Below are positions 11,591 through 23,449 of a stretch of DNA of 64,000 bases, one piece after another (position 1 is the stretch's first letter; every line of letters starts with the position of its first letter). The DNA lies in the NCBI GenBank assembly GCA_026826555.1, contig JAKSZT010053881.1, forward strand, positions 7,991,866-8,055,865, read 5' to 3'. Both the position numbers and the translations under genes were made by a program. The notes below the pieces were generated by a model. It did no database searches. It saw only the letters and a list, made by a program, of their open reading frames with translations, and was not told the DNA's origin. This DNA is from Tolypeutes matacus. Taxonomy: Eukaryota > Chordata > Mammalia > Cingulata > Chlamyphoridae.

Positions 11591-11999
11591 AGCGGATTGG
11601 CTTAAGCAATTGAGCCCCCATCTACGATATAGGAGGTCCAGGGTTCAATTCCTGGGGCCTCCTGGTAAAGGCAAACTAGCTCGTGCGGTGAGGTGGCCCA
11701 AGAGGAGAGTTGGCCCACACGGAGTGCTGCCCCATGTAGGAGTGTTGGCCCAAGCGGAGAGCTGGCGCAGCAAGATGAAGCAACAAAAAGAGGCACAGAG
11801 GAGAGAAAATAAGAGACACAGCAGGCTAAGAGCTGGGATGGTGCAAGAGATTGAGCCCCTCTCTACCACTCCAGAAAGTCCCAGGATTGGTTCTCAGTGC
11901 TGCCTAAAGAGAAGACAAGCAGACACAGAAGAGCACACAGTGAATGAACACAGGGAGAAGACAATGAGTGCAAAAACAATGGGGGGGGGGGAATAAATA
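11591..11999 (+). mobile_element. DAS-type SINE, long form
   Basis: The tRNA-Ala-like head has an A box (TGGCTTAAGCAATTG) and B box (GGTTCAATTCC), followed by a GGCCTCCTGGTAAAGGCAA linker. A long body then repeats GAGAGCTGGCCCA-type units, a second tRNA-like piece with a degraded B box follows, and the tail is G-rich then (AATA)n. The same long architecture occurs at 36976-37394. RNA polymerase III promoter boxes are internal. I could not define target duplications. Confidence 0.8.
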
Positions 12000-13720
12000 A
12001 ATAAATAAAGTCACCAAACAATTAAGAAAAGCTACAGCATAAGAAACAACAAAATATGAAAAAAGGAAGTAATCATCCCCAAGGAAATATTTAAAGTATG
12101 AAGTGGGAAAAGGATCAAATTAGTACAATTAGTATCCCCATAAGTATTTAACAGGAAATCTTTTCATGAGGGAAAAATAACAGGCTGCTACTAAATAAAG
12201 GTTTAAGGAATTTAAAATATGATTGCTAAAAAACTCAGTACATGAGCCAAACAGCAGAAAAGAAAAGTGAATTAATGAGCTAGACTATTGAGCAAAGGAA
12301 TGTTCCCAAGACACAATGAATAAGAACAAAGAGAATTTTTGAAAGAGGTGAAAAAATTAGAAGGCACAAAGAATAGAAACACAACTTCACATATCTGCAT
12401 AACAGGAGTTCAAAAAAGTAGAGAGAGCAGAGGGAAGTAAATAATCAAAGAAATAATATGGCAAAAAAGTATCTAAATTGAAGCAAGATTCTAATCTTCG
12501 AATGGAATGGACCCACTGAGTGCAGGCAGAAAGTATTTAAAATAAACAAAAAGGTATCTCTACTCACATCTTGGTAAAATTTTCAGAACTCAAAGGAAAC
12601 AAAATCTTTAAGATTTTAAAAGTGAAAACATAGCAGCAAGGTTTAAATTGTCATCAGTTGCCTTACCCACAACTTTGGACAGTGTGATAATGACAATGGA
12701 ATGCCTTTAAAATGCTGAGGGAAGTTACTTTGAATCCAATACCCATTCAAAACTATCATTCAAGTGTAAGGGCAAAACAAAGAGTTTTCAGGTACAAAGC
12801 TCAGAACATTTACTACCATAAACCCATTATGAAAGCAATTACTTGAGAATAACCAGCAAAATTAAAATGAACTCAACAAATAACATGACATAAGTGATGA
12901 AGAAAGTGGTAAAATTTTATGGTTAAGCTTAAATAATATTGATAATATGACTGTGGAACATAAAGCAATGTTAAGAATTAATTCCTAAAAAAGTAGGTCA
13001 TAATTTTGTTTACATAATAACAACATGAAACTAAAATTCAAATTATTCTAAATAAAATATGGGTGATAGTAAGGGTTGGAAAGATCTTAAGAGGAGGAAA
13101 GTCATGGGGTATGGGTGGTAGGTCCTAGATTTGAAAATTTCTCAAAATTGATTTTTTAAAATATAAGTTTAAATGTTATTGCTTAAAACATAAGAGTAAT
13201 GACTGGAAGAATAAAAATAGATATGTTCCCAAAACTTTAGATTTTTAAAAAAAACATAACAAATAAAACTCACCAAATAAGATAGAAAAATTAGCAAACA
13301 CGTTATCACAAATAAATGGGATGTGTTCAACTCCCCTGTGAAAGTGAAGATACTCAGTTTCGTGCTTGGCAGTTTCTGTTGTTGTTTTTAATTCAACTAA
13401 ACTTCAGCACTAGCTACTTATAAGGGACAGATGAAACAAAATTACCCAGAAAGGTTGAAAATAAAGTGATAGGAAACATATACTAAATTCCAGTTATACC
13501 TGGCAAATGGAATACAAACATTTATCTCTATTCTCCTGAAAGAGTCAACAAATCTCTGGAATATGGAAAATGGCAGAGTTAGCAGAAATGAGAAAGATAA
13601 ATACTAAGTGCTTGTAGAGTGGAATGCCAGTAAGAACAAAGGCACCCTTCAGCAATAAGATCAGGAAAAAAAAAAATTCTTGACACATTAAGATGCTGTC
13701 TGCCCAAAGGTTTGAAAGAC
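12000..13720 (+). mobile_element. HAL1/L1M-type ancient LINE sequence
   Basis: Adenine-rich sense strand. The 12400-12860 part follows the L1/HAL1 ORF1-like order (ATAACAGGAGTTCAAAAA, AGGCAGAAAGTATTTAAA, GAATCCAATACCCATTCAAA, then a CAGGTACAAAGCTCAGAACA segment). The rest is diffuse. No usable ORF remains. Confidence 0.55.
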
Positions 13721-13740
13721 TTTAAAATAGACAGTAATAC

Positions 13741-14395
13741 AGAAGTTGTTAACTTACAAAACAATCATGCCCATGTGCAGAATTCCCATACAACACCCCT
13801 TCATCAACACACCACACCGTGATGGAACATTTGTTACAGATTATGAGATAATATCATCAGACTATTACCACCAACCATGGTCCATAGCATACATTTGGCA
13901 CACTTTTTCCATACTCCCCCATTATCAACACAATACATCTTTGGCATAGATGCATGAACATTACAGTATTGCTGTTAACCACAGTCCATAGGTCACACCA
14001 ATTGTATTTTTCCCATGCTTCATGTTCCCACCACCCTGCAATAGTGATGTACATCTGTTCTAGCTCACAGAAGGACACTCTTGCATCTGTACCATCAACC
14101 ACAATTCTCATCCACCTCCGGGTTCACTACGTTATTCAGTCCCTAGATTATTCTCTAGATTTCTTTCAATTGATATTTATATCCATAGACTAGCCTTTTC
14201 AGGCACATTCCTGTTTATAAACCAGCTGCTACTCACTGTAATGTGTTACCATCAACTCTATACATTTCCACACTTTTACAATCAAGTTAATTAAAACTTC
14301 TACATACATTAAGTATCAGTAGTCCTTTTCAGCCCTCCTCTTATCTCCTAATAACCTACTCACAACTTCTGTAAAAAAAACATATTTTAAAAAAT
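13741..14395 (-). mobile_element. Antisense L1 3' UTR arm
   Basis: Read on the minus strand this matches the 3' UTR of the L1 at 15164-21984 in order: GATGGTAACACATTA, ATATCAATTGAAAG, two copies of a GGACTGTGGTTAA / GTAACAAATG module, and GTTTTGTAAGTTAACAAC. It is joined to a sense arm at 14396. Confidence 0.7.
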
Positions 14396-14647
14396 AATAA
14401 TAGGGTGAGTTGGTAGAAAAATACACCAAATGTAAGATATGGACTATAGTTAAAGTAAGATTTTGACAATATTCTTTCATAATTTGTAACAAATGTCTCA
14501 CAACAATGCAAGGTGTTGGTGGTGGGTGGATGTATGGGACCCCTGTATGATGCTATGCATGTTTATTTTGTAAGTTCACAACTTTTACTATACACTTATT
14601 GTTTATGTATGTTCATGTATGAATGATATACTTCAGTAAAATTTTTA
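14396..14647 (+). mobile_element. Sense L1 3' UTR arm
   Basis: It matches the terminal part of the L1 at 15164-21984 (ACACCAAATGTAAGATATGG, GTAACAAATGTCTCACA, GTAAGTTCACAACTTT, ATGAATGATATACTTCA) and ends in a short A-rich tail. With the antisense arm it is bounded by 17-bp direct repeats (13724-13740 and 14648-14664, 16 of 17 identical), so the pair appears to be one insertion. Confidence 0.75.
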
Positions 14648-14664
14648 AAAATACACAGTAATAC

Positions 14665-14763
14665 TCTCAACAATATTATTGAGTTTTTTTAGAATAGAAT
14701 TGTTACATTTGATAATAAAATGTACCTGATTAATCAAAAAAAAAAAAAAAAAAAAAAAAAAAA
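14665..14763 (+). other. Short segment with AATAAA and a 28-A tract
   Basis: An AATAAA at about 14714 precedes an uninterrupted A28 run (14736-14763). This could be the 3' end of a retroposed transcript or a simple A-tract. No target duplication was found. Confidence 0.4.
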
Positions 14764-15150
14764 CTTTGAAAAGTCTCAGGACCCAAGGGTAACATTTATT
14801 GAGAAGGCAGGGAGAGGCATAGGGCTGAAAATGGGGCATTGGTTGCATGTCTATCTGAGGAATACTGAGTATTAATGTGATAGTTTTTTAATATAGTAAA
14901 TATTATATAAAAATATTCTGAGTTTGAGCAACTCAGACTGAACACACAAAATTCCCCTTCAATAGTTTCAATTACAAATGTGGTTTTAAATCTTTTCTTC
15001 AGACATTTTAAACTGCATTTATAAATTTAACATATTTGATTTTAAAACATTTAAAATAAATAATTGGGGAAAGATACAATTCCAATAAACAAAACATTTC
15101 CAAACCCTTCAATAATTCTTAAATCAATGAATCTAGTAAGTTAAACTTAT
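14764..15150. other. No gene seen; unassigned AT-rich interval
   Basis: AT-rich pre-insertion sequence upstream of the L1. No recognised repeat or coding signal. Confidence 0.5.
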
Positions 15151-15902
15151 AAAAATAGTGACTGAGAAATTCGAAAGATGACATCAGAATAGGTAGGTAG
15201 GACTCAACACTCTCACAAAAACTATGGAGAAAGAGCAAAAAGCTGTCCAAGGGACCTGCTTTGGACCTCTGCACACCAGAAGAGTACTGCATACACCCCA
15301 AGGAGAGCAAGGGACAGAGAGATGGAGAAGACAAAACGAAAATGATGAATTACTAGTTGCAGTGCCAGGGGTGGCACCCATCCCCCACTCTCAAGGCAAA
15401 CAGTCTGGATTAAACCTGTGGATCATGGAAGCCAACTAAAATGGCAACAGACATCTTCCTCCCTGGGAAGAGGGGAGTAGAGCAGAGGGCGGAGAGTGGT
15501 TTCTCTTCAGTGAATTGGCCAGCAGAGCCCACTATGGATCTAGGCTCTGGCCAGACCAGAAGCGCAGGCAAGTAGAGGTTGAAAGAAAAGCCTCCATGGA
15601 AAGATTCACCAACCAGCACCATCTGCTGGCCAACCAGAAAACTGCAGAGAAAAAACACAGATGTCTCTTATCCCCTTGATCTGGTCTGCACCCCATTATT
15701 GGGGCCCTAGCCTTATTTTGATAACTTAAACTGGGCAATTGTAAAGACTTAGAATAAGTTGAACCAAAAATTAAAGAAGAACTGAGAAAGACAAAACCAC
15801 TAGGCAAGAAAGAGAAATTGACCATCAGAGTAAATTCACCAACATATTCAGAGGAATAGACTTCAGCAAAAAATTACAAGTCATACTAAGAAACAGGAAG
15901 AG

Positions 15903-17084
15903 ATGGTCCAGCCAAAGGAACAAACTGAAAATCCTGACGAGACAGGGGACTTAAGACAACTAATCAATGATAATCACACAAGTCTCCTCAATCAATTCAA
16001 GGAGTTGAAGGAAAATATGACAAAAGAGAAAAAGGATATTAAGAAGACACAGGGGAAGCAGATGTGGCTCAAGTGGTTGGGCTCCTGTTTACCATATGGA
16101 AGGCTCCAGGTTCGATTCCTGGGGCTTCCTACTGAAGGCAAGCAGGCCCACACGGCACGGTGAGCTGATGGTCCACACAGTGCAGTGAGCTGGTGAGCTG
16201 GCACAGCAAGATGACTCAACAAAGGGAGACAAGCAGACACAAAAAATTGCATAGCAAAATGGACACAGTGAGCACAAGCAGCAAGGAAGGGATAAATAAA
16301 TAAAAATAAATCTTAAAAAAAAAAAAAAAAAAGACACAGGATGAGCATAAAGAACAATTTGAAAGCCTGGAAAGAAATGTAACAGAGCTTATGTGAATGA
16401 ATGACACAATGGATGAGATTAAAAATACATTAGATGCATATAACAGCACATCTGAATTGATAGAGGACAGAATTAGTGAGATCAAGGACAGAATATCTGA
16501 ACTGGAAAAGAAAGGAAAACAGAAAGAGAAAAGGAAGGAGAAAATGGAACTGGGTGTCAGGGAATTGAATGGCAATGTGAAATGCACAAACTTAAGTGTT
16601 AATGGTGTCCCAGAAGGGGGAGAGAATGGAAAAGGGGCAGAAAGAATATTTGAGGAAATTATGGCCAAAAGCATCCCACCCTTATGAAAGACATAAATAT
16701 CAGTATCCAAAAAGGATAACATACCTCCAGCAGAAAAAAAACTCTAATAGACCTATTCCAAGACACATATTATTCAGAATGACAAACACCAGAGATAAAG
16801 AGAGGATTCTGGAAGCAGCAAGGGAAAAGTAATGCCTCACATACAAGGGAATCTCACTAAGACTAGGTGCCAATCTCTCTTCAGAAACCATGGAGGTGAG
16901 AAGAAAGTGATATGATGTATTTAAGGTACTGAAAGAGAAAAACTGCCAACCAAAAAATCTTTATCTGACAAAACTGACCTTCAAAAATGAGGGTGAGTTT
17001 AAAGTCTTCTCAGACAAACAAAAACTGAGAGAGTATGTTATCAAAAGATCAGATTTACAAGGGATACTAAATGGAGTGCTATAG
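15903..17084 (+). pseudogene. L1 ORF1 pseudogene, split by a SINE
   Basis: ORF1p is the RNA-binding trimeric chaperone of L1. The frame opens at ATG 15903 and reads coiled-coil-like sequence until the SINE at 16054. After the SINE a TGA follows at about 16395. Further recognisable parts are a coiled-coil segment (16397-16600), an RRM-type NGVPEGGEN segment near 16605-16630, a PRHILFRM segment near 16760, and the family's terminal NGVL-stop at 17082-17084. Because of the insertion, stops and frameshifts it cannot yield a protein. Confidence 0.8.
16054..16330 (+). mobile_element. DAS-type SINE inside L1-A ORF1
   Basis: The head shows A box TGGCTCAAGTGG and B box GGTTCGATTCC, followed by a body with GAGCTGGCACAGCAAGATGA and a (AAATA)n/poly(A) tail. 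Target duplications AAGACACAGG are exact at 16044-16053 and 16331-16340. The insertion therefore post-dates L1-A. Confidence 0.9.
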
Positions 17085-17187
17085 CCTGAAAGGAAAAACA
17101 AGGGCAAGACACTTGGAGAAGAGTGTAGAAATGAAGATTATTAGTAAAGATAACTTAAAGGGTAAAAGACAGACAATATAGTAAGAT

Positions 17188-20100
17188 ATGACAACAGAAA
17201 TCCAAAGGATAAAATGGATGAAGTCAGTAATGCCTTTACAGTAATAACATTGAATGTTAATGGATGGAATCCCCCAATCAAAAGGCATATACTGGCAAAG
17301 TGGATTAAAAGAAATATCTGAGCCATCTAAATGTTGTCTACAAGATACTCACCTCAGATGTAGGGAAACAACCAGATATTCCACACAAATAGTTATCACA
17401 AAAGATCTGAGGTAGCAATACTAATAGTGTATAAAAGATATTTTAAATGCAAAACTATTATAAAAGATGAAAAAGTCATTATATATTAATAAAAGGGGCA
17501 ATTCTTCAAGAAGAAATAACTATAATCATTTATGCACCTAACCTGGGTGCCCCAAGATACAAGAGGCACACAAGGGCAAACCTAAAGGAAGAAATAGGTG
17601 TCTTTACAATAATAGTTGGAGACTTCAATACACCGTTCTCAGCATTTGGGATAGAACAGCTGGGCAGAGGATAAATAAAGAAACAGAGAGCTTGAATATA
17701 TGATAAATGAACTAGACCTAAGAAACACTTGTAGAGCATTACACTCCAAAACAGCAGGATATACGTTTTTTTCAAGTGCTAATGGATCCTTCTCCAGGAT
17801 AGACCATATGTTGGGTCAGAAGACAGGTCTCAATAATGTAAAAAGATTGAAATTATGCAAAGCACTTTCCCTGATCATAATGGAATAAGCAGGAAATTAA
17901 TAACAGACAGAAAAAGGGAAATTCACAAATATATGGAGATTAAACAACACACTCTTGAATAATCAGTGTATCAAAGGATAAATTGCAAAAGAAATAAGTA
18001 AATATCTTGAGACAAATGAAAATGAGAATACAGCATATCAAAACCTATGGAATATAGTAAAAGAAGTGCTGAAAGAGAAATTTAGAGCCCTCAATGCTCA
18101 CATTCAAAGGAATACAAAGCTAAAATTGAAGACCTACCTGCACATCTGGAGAAACTAGAAAAAGAACATCAAACAAATCCCAAACCAAGATGAAGGAAAG
18201 AAATAATAAAGATCAGAGCAGAAATAAATGAAATTGAGAACAACAACAACTACAAAAAAAAAATATATATATATATAGAAAGAATCAACAAAACCAAATT
18301 TGGCTCTTTGAGAAGATCAACAAAATTGAAAAATCCTTAGCTAGACTGACAAAGAAAAAAAGAGAAAAGATGAAAATAAATAAAATCAGAAAGGGGGTGG
18401 AGACATTACCACTAACATTGCAGAAATAAGAGAGATTATAAGAGGATACTATGAAGAACTGTACACCAATAAACTAGACAATGTAGACAAAATGGACAAA
18501 TGCCTAGAAACACAAGAATAAACTACAGTGACCCTAGAGGAAATAGAAGACCTAAACAAACCAATCACAATTAAGAGACTGAACCAGTCATCAAAAACCT
18601 CCCAAAGATGAAAAGCCCAGGACCAGATGGCTTCACAGGTGAATTCTTCCAATCATTCAAAGATGATCTAATGCCAATCTTGCTCATGCTCTTCCAAAAA
18701 ATTGAACAGGAAGGACCATTACCAAATTCATTCTATGAAGCCAACATCACCCTAAAACAAAATCAGGTAAAGATACTATGAAGAAAGAAAATTACAGACT
18801 AATTTCCTTAACGAATATAGATGCAAAAATTCTCAACAAAATACTTACAAACCAAAAGTACATTGAAATAATTATAAACCATGATCAAATGACTTTTATC
18901 CTAGTTTTCATAGGTGATTCATCACAAGAAAATCAATTAGTGTAATAAACCACATTAATAAATTGAAGAAGAAAAATCACATGATCCTCACAATTGACAC
19001 AGAAAAGGCATTTGAAAAAATACAGCATCCTTTCTTGATTAAAAAATACTCCAAAAGATAGGAATAGAAGGAAACTTTCTCAACATGATAAAGTGCATGT
19101 ATGAAATAACATTGTTCTCAATGGTGAAAGACTGAAAACTTTCCCGCTGAGATCAGGAACAAGACAAGGATGCCCACTTCACCACTGTTATTCAATATTG
19201 TACTAGAAGTTATAGTTAGAGCAAGTAGGCAAGAAATAAATGTTACCTAAATAGGAAAGGAAGAAGTAAAACTGGTGCTATTCACTGATGATATGATCCT
19301 ATATCTAGAAAATCCCAAAAAATCCACAACAAAGCTACTAGAACTAATAGACAAGTTCAGCAAAGTGGCAGGATACAAGATTAATACACAAAAATCAATA
19401 CCATTTCTATACACTACTGATGTGCAATCTGAGGAGGAAATCAGGAAAAAAAATTCCTATTCATAATAGTGACTAAAAGAATCAAATATTTAGGAACAAA
19501 CTTAGCCAAGGACATGAAGTACCTGTATTCAGAAAACTACAAAACATTGCTAAAAGAAACCAAAGAAGACTCAAATAAATGGAAGACATTTTGTGTTCAT
19601 GGATTGGGAGACTAAATATAGTTAAGATGTCAATTCTACCCAAAATGATTTACAGATTCAATACAATCCCAATAAAAATTCCAACAGTCTTTTTTGCAGA
19701 AATGGAAAAGCCATTTATCAAATTTTATTTGGGAAGGTAAGGGGCCCTGAATAGCCAAAAATGTCTTTACAAGAAAAATGAAGTTGGAAGACTGTCACTT
19801 CCCAACTTTAAAGATATACTTAGTTACAGTGGTTAAAAAAAAATTTTTTTTTAATTAAAAAAGCATGGTACTGGCATAAAGACAGACAGATTGACCAATG
19901 GAACCAAATTGAGAACTCAGAAATAGACCCTCACATCTATGGTCAAGTGATTTTTGACAAGGCAGTCAAGCCCACCCAGCTGGGCCAGAACAGTCTAATA
20001 TACAAATGGTGCTGGGAGAACTGGATATCAATATCCAAAAGAAATAAAAATGACCACTATCTCACACTTTATACAAAAATTAGCTCCAAATGAATCAAGG

Positions 20101-21065
20101 ATCAAAATATAAATGCCACAACCATTAACCTCCTAGAAGAAAATGTAGAGAAACTTCAAGATCTTGTGGTAGTCAGTAGCCTCTTAAACATTAACCCAAA
20201 TCACTAGCAATGAAGAAAATGAATAAATGGGCCCCCCTCAAATTTTAACTCTTTTGTTCTTCAAAAGACATTGTCAAGAAATTAAAAAGGCAGCCTATTC
20301 AATGGGAGAAAATATGTGGAAACCACATATCTGACAAGAGTTTGATATCCATGTTATATAAAGAGATCATACAACTCAATGATAAAAAGACAAGCAACCC
20401 AATTAAAAACAGGCAAAAGTCTTGAAGAGACATTTCTCCAAAGAGGAAATACAAATGGCCAAAAGACACATGAAAAAACATCAATAGCTATTACAGAAAT
20501 GCAGATCAAAACTACAAGATACCATTTGACACTTTATAGAATGGCCATTATCACACACACACCAAAAACAAAAAAAACTACAAGTGCTGGAGAGGATATG
20601 GAGAAATAGGAACACTCCTTCATTGTTGGTGGGAATGTAGAATGGTGCAGCCTCCGTGAAAGTGAGTTTGGTAGTACCTCAAGAACTGCTGTATGATCCA
20701 GCAATCCCATAACTAAGAATGTATTCAGAAAAACTGAAAGCAAAGACGCAAACTGACATTTGCACACCGATGTTCATAGCAGCATTTTCACAATTGCTAC
20801 AATATGGAACCAGCCCAAGTGTCCATCAACTAATGAACTACTAAACAAAATGTGGTGTGGTATTTACACACAATGAAATACTATTCAGTTGGAAGAAGAA
20901 ATGAAACTAGGATGCATATGGCAATATGGATGAACCCTGAGGATATTATGTTGAGTGAAATAAGCCAGACACAAAAGGACAACTATTGTATGGTTTCACT
21001 AATATAAACTACATACAATGAGTAAACTCACAGAGGTAAACTCTAGAGTAGAGGTTACTAGGAAA
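17188..21065 (+). pseudogene. L1 ORF2 pseudogene (endonuclease-reverse transcriptase)
   Basis: Intact ORF2p nicks DNA and reverse transcribes L1 RNA. Here an N-terminal endonuclease segment (ITLNVNG at about 17243-17262), a GDFNTP endonuclease site (about 17618-17635) and an RT catalytic FTDD motif (19281-19292, inside the longest open stretch 19275-19466) are visible in order. Later segments of the C-terminal region are recognisable to about 21050. In-frame stops and indels occur throughout. The start is taken at ATG 17188 by position after ORF1; the end is approximate. Confidence 0.8.
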
Positions 21066-21984
21066 TAGAATGTGGGTTGAGAATGAGAGCTGTTTCTGAT
21101 GTACATAGAATTTTTAACAAGTTTTATTGTAAAAATGTGAAGATGAATAGAGGTGATGGTAACACATTATAGTGAGTATAAGTAACACTGATAATTTATA
21201 AATGAGATTGTGGCTAAAAGGGGTAGTCTGTGGATGTAAATATCAATTGAAAGGAAACTAGAGAATAATATAGGGTAAGTACAACATAGTGATTTTGGTG
21301 GTGGATGAAGATTGTGTTAATAGTATAAATATAAGAATGTTCTTCTTTTACAAAGTGTTAATATGGTGATACATGGGAAAATTACAACTAATATAACTTA
21401 TGGATGATAGTTAATAGTAACATTGTAATATTTTTGCCACAATGGCAAAGAAGATACATTGATTCTAAGAGACAATTAAAGGTGAGAAAAGGGTATGGGA
21501 TTTTTCCTTTTGGAGTAATGAAAATGTTCTAAAATTGAGGTGATGACAGAACAACTCTGTGATGAAAATGAGAGCCACTGAGTATACACTTTGAAAGGAT
21601 TGCACAAAACGAGGATGTATAATACAAAGAATCCAGTGGTAGAAGGTGGACTGTGGTTAACAGGACAAATATGAGGACATTCTTTCATGAACTGTAATAA
21701 ATGTATAATACTGATACAGGGTGTTAATAATCAGGTGGGTTGGGGGGGGAAATGCACCAAATGTAAGATATGGGCTATAGCTACTAGTAATATTTTGATG
21801 ATGCTGTTTCATCATTTGTAACAAATGTTTCACAGCAATGCAAGGTGTTAGTAGTGGGGTGGTGTATGGGAGCTTTATATAATGATATGCATGCTTGTTT
21901 TATAAGTTCACAACCTTTATTATACACTTATTATTTATATATGTTCATGTATGAATGATATATTTCAATAAATTTTTATTTTAA
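21066..21984 (+). other. L1-A 3' UTR
   Basis: This contains two related modules (each with a GTGGTTAACAG or CTATAGCTACTAG segment followed by TGTAAYAAATG), a G8 run at about 21741-21748, and a terminal AATAAA with A-rich tail. The same modules occur in 13741-14647, 31600-31780 and, inverted, 50855-51200. Confidence 0.7.
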
Positions 21985-21998
21985 AAAAATAGTGACTT

Positions 21999-22428
21999 GG
22001 AAGCAGATGTGGCTCAAGCAGTTGAGCACCCACCTCCCACATGGGAGGTCCCAGGTTTGAGTCCCAGTGCCTCCTAAAGAAGACAAACAAACAACCAGCA
22101 GACAATGAGTAAAAACAAAGAGCAGACAATGAGCAAAAGCAGCGAGCAAGACAATGAGCAAAACAATGAGCAGACAATGAGAAAAAAAACCAAGCAGGGA
22201 GAGGACATGGCTCAAGCAGTTGAGCACCCGCCTCCCACATGGGGGGGTCCCTGGTTCAGTTCCTGGGGGCTCCTAAAGAAAAAACAAACAGACAATGAGC
22301 AGATAATGAGCAGACAATGAGAAAAAAAAAAGCCAATGAGCAGACAATGAGCACAAACAACAACCAAAAACAACAACCAAAAACAACAACCAGACAGATG
22401 AGGGAACCATCTGGTGGGGGGGGGAGGG
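21999..22428 (+). mobile_element. Dimeric DAS-type SINE with internal ACAATGAGCAG repeats
   Basis: Two tRNA-Ala-like heads (22003-22075 and 22200-22273), each with A and B boxes, are followed by tandem copies of an ACAATGAGCAR unit. Target duplications AAATAGTGACTT are exact at 21987-21998 and 22429-22440. The element landed in the 3' target duplication of L1-A, producing a third copy of the same site. The tail has a (CAACAACCAAAAA)n part and a G9 run. Confidence 0.85.
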
Positions 22429-22440
22429 AAATAGTGACTT

Positions 22441-23440
22441 TAAAGTTCTCTAAACATTCCAGTATTGTTTTTAAACATGTTCAAATTAACTTATAATTTT
22501 TAACTTACAATACAAACCTAAAATCTATCTTACATTTAAATTTAACAAAATGCTAATCTATCAAGAGTCTCTAATATACTAAAATCTCTAACTAGATATT
22601 GATAAATTCTTAACATTGATTTTTAAGTTATAACTTCTAATACACTTGTTTAAAATATAAGAATAAAATACTCTATGACTTTAAAACATCTGTATGGCTA
22701 TGAACACTTAGTATTTCTCTTTCTTCAGTTCTACTAACTCTCCCATTTTCTATCTTCAAAAAATATGTCATCTTTTGACTATTGTTATCTCCTCTCCTTG
22801 CAAACACTTTAAATAAGTGTCTTGCAAACTTTCCTAAACTTACTCAAAAAATATTAATTTTGGTAAGTTTGATTTACTTTATCCTCTATATATTTAATTC
22901 TTAATCTTCTCTGGTTGAAATGACACATCCATTAAGGAAGAACATGTACCATCTTAAGAAAGTTGTGTTACTGGGTGGATAGTTTATAAGCACAATACTT
23001 ATCATCTGAGGTAGAATCAGTTTACTATACAGTCGCTTATGATCTGGAAACTATACACAGAACCATACAGGTTATATTTATCCAGGTGTTTCTTCCTGAA
23101 CTTAATAATTTTTAAAGTCACTATGACTACAAAGGTCTCAAGACTCCAGATATCTTGGTTTTGCAATCTCAGAGCCCCTAGGTTTAACTTGCACTCTTAA
23201 ATAATTCTTTTATCTTTGTTGTATAGACAAAATTCTTCATGTTCACACAAGTTGTTTTAACTTCCTTCACTTACTGTATTTAATTTTTATATTTCTCCTT
23301 GGCCAATTCTATTGCCTCTCCACCAGAACCTATATACCTATCACATTTGTGTCTAACTCTGCCACCCTTCTAAAGAGTGTTAGAGCCCCAAGTCTACTCA
23401 ACAAAGCAACTACCCCTTTTTTACCTTGTTAGGAGTAAGA
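22441..23440. other. No gene seen; AT-rich unassigned interval
   Basis: About 1 kb of AT-rich sequence with no long ORF, no clear splice-bounded exon and no repeat I can name. It may be very old LINE or LTR material. Confidence 0.5.
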
Positions 23441-23449
23441 AGCTAAATC

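Larger units (their letters stand above)
15164..21984 (+). mobile_element. Near full-length L1 (L1-A), inactive
   Basis: The 5' end aligns with the start of the young L1 at 62019. The element continues through 5' UTR, ORF1, ORF2 and a 3' UTR ending in an A-rich tail, about 6.5 kb without its SINE insert. Direct repeats AAAAATAGTGACT at 15151-15163 and AAAAAATAGTGACT at about 21984-21997 mark the target duplication. Many stops and indels show it is inactive. A DAS SINE lies in ORF1 (16054-16330). Its 5' UTR (about 740 bp) is shorter than that of the right-end L1, so it may be another subfamily. Confidence 0.85.

Noticed and set aside
16216..16722. 168-codon minus-strand open frame
   Set aside because: Antisense shadow of the decayed L1-A ORF1 and SINE tail; poly-Phe from a poly(A) tract.
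22000..22430. CRISPR-like array from regularly spaced ACAATGAGCAG repeats
   Set aside because: Eukaryotic SINE tail; units are contiguous, without unique spacers, and bounded by a target duplication.
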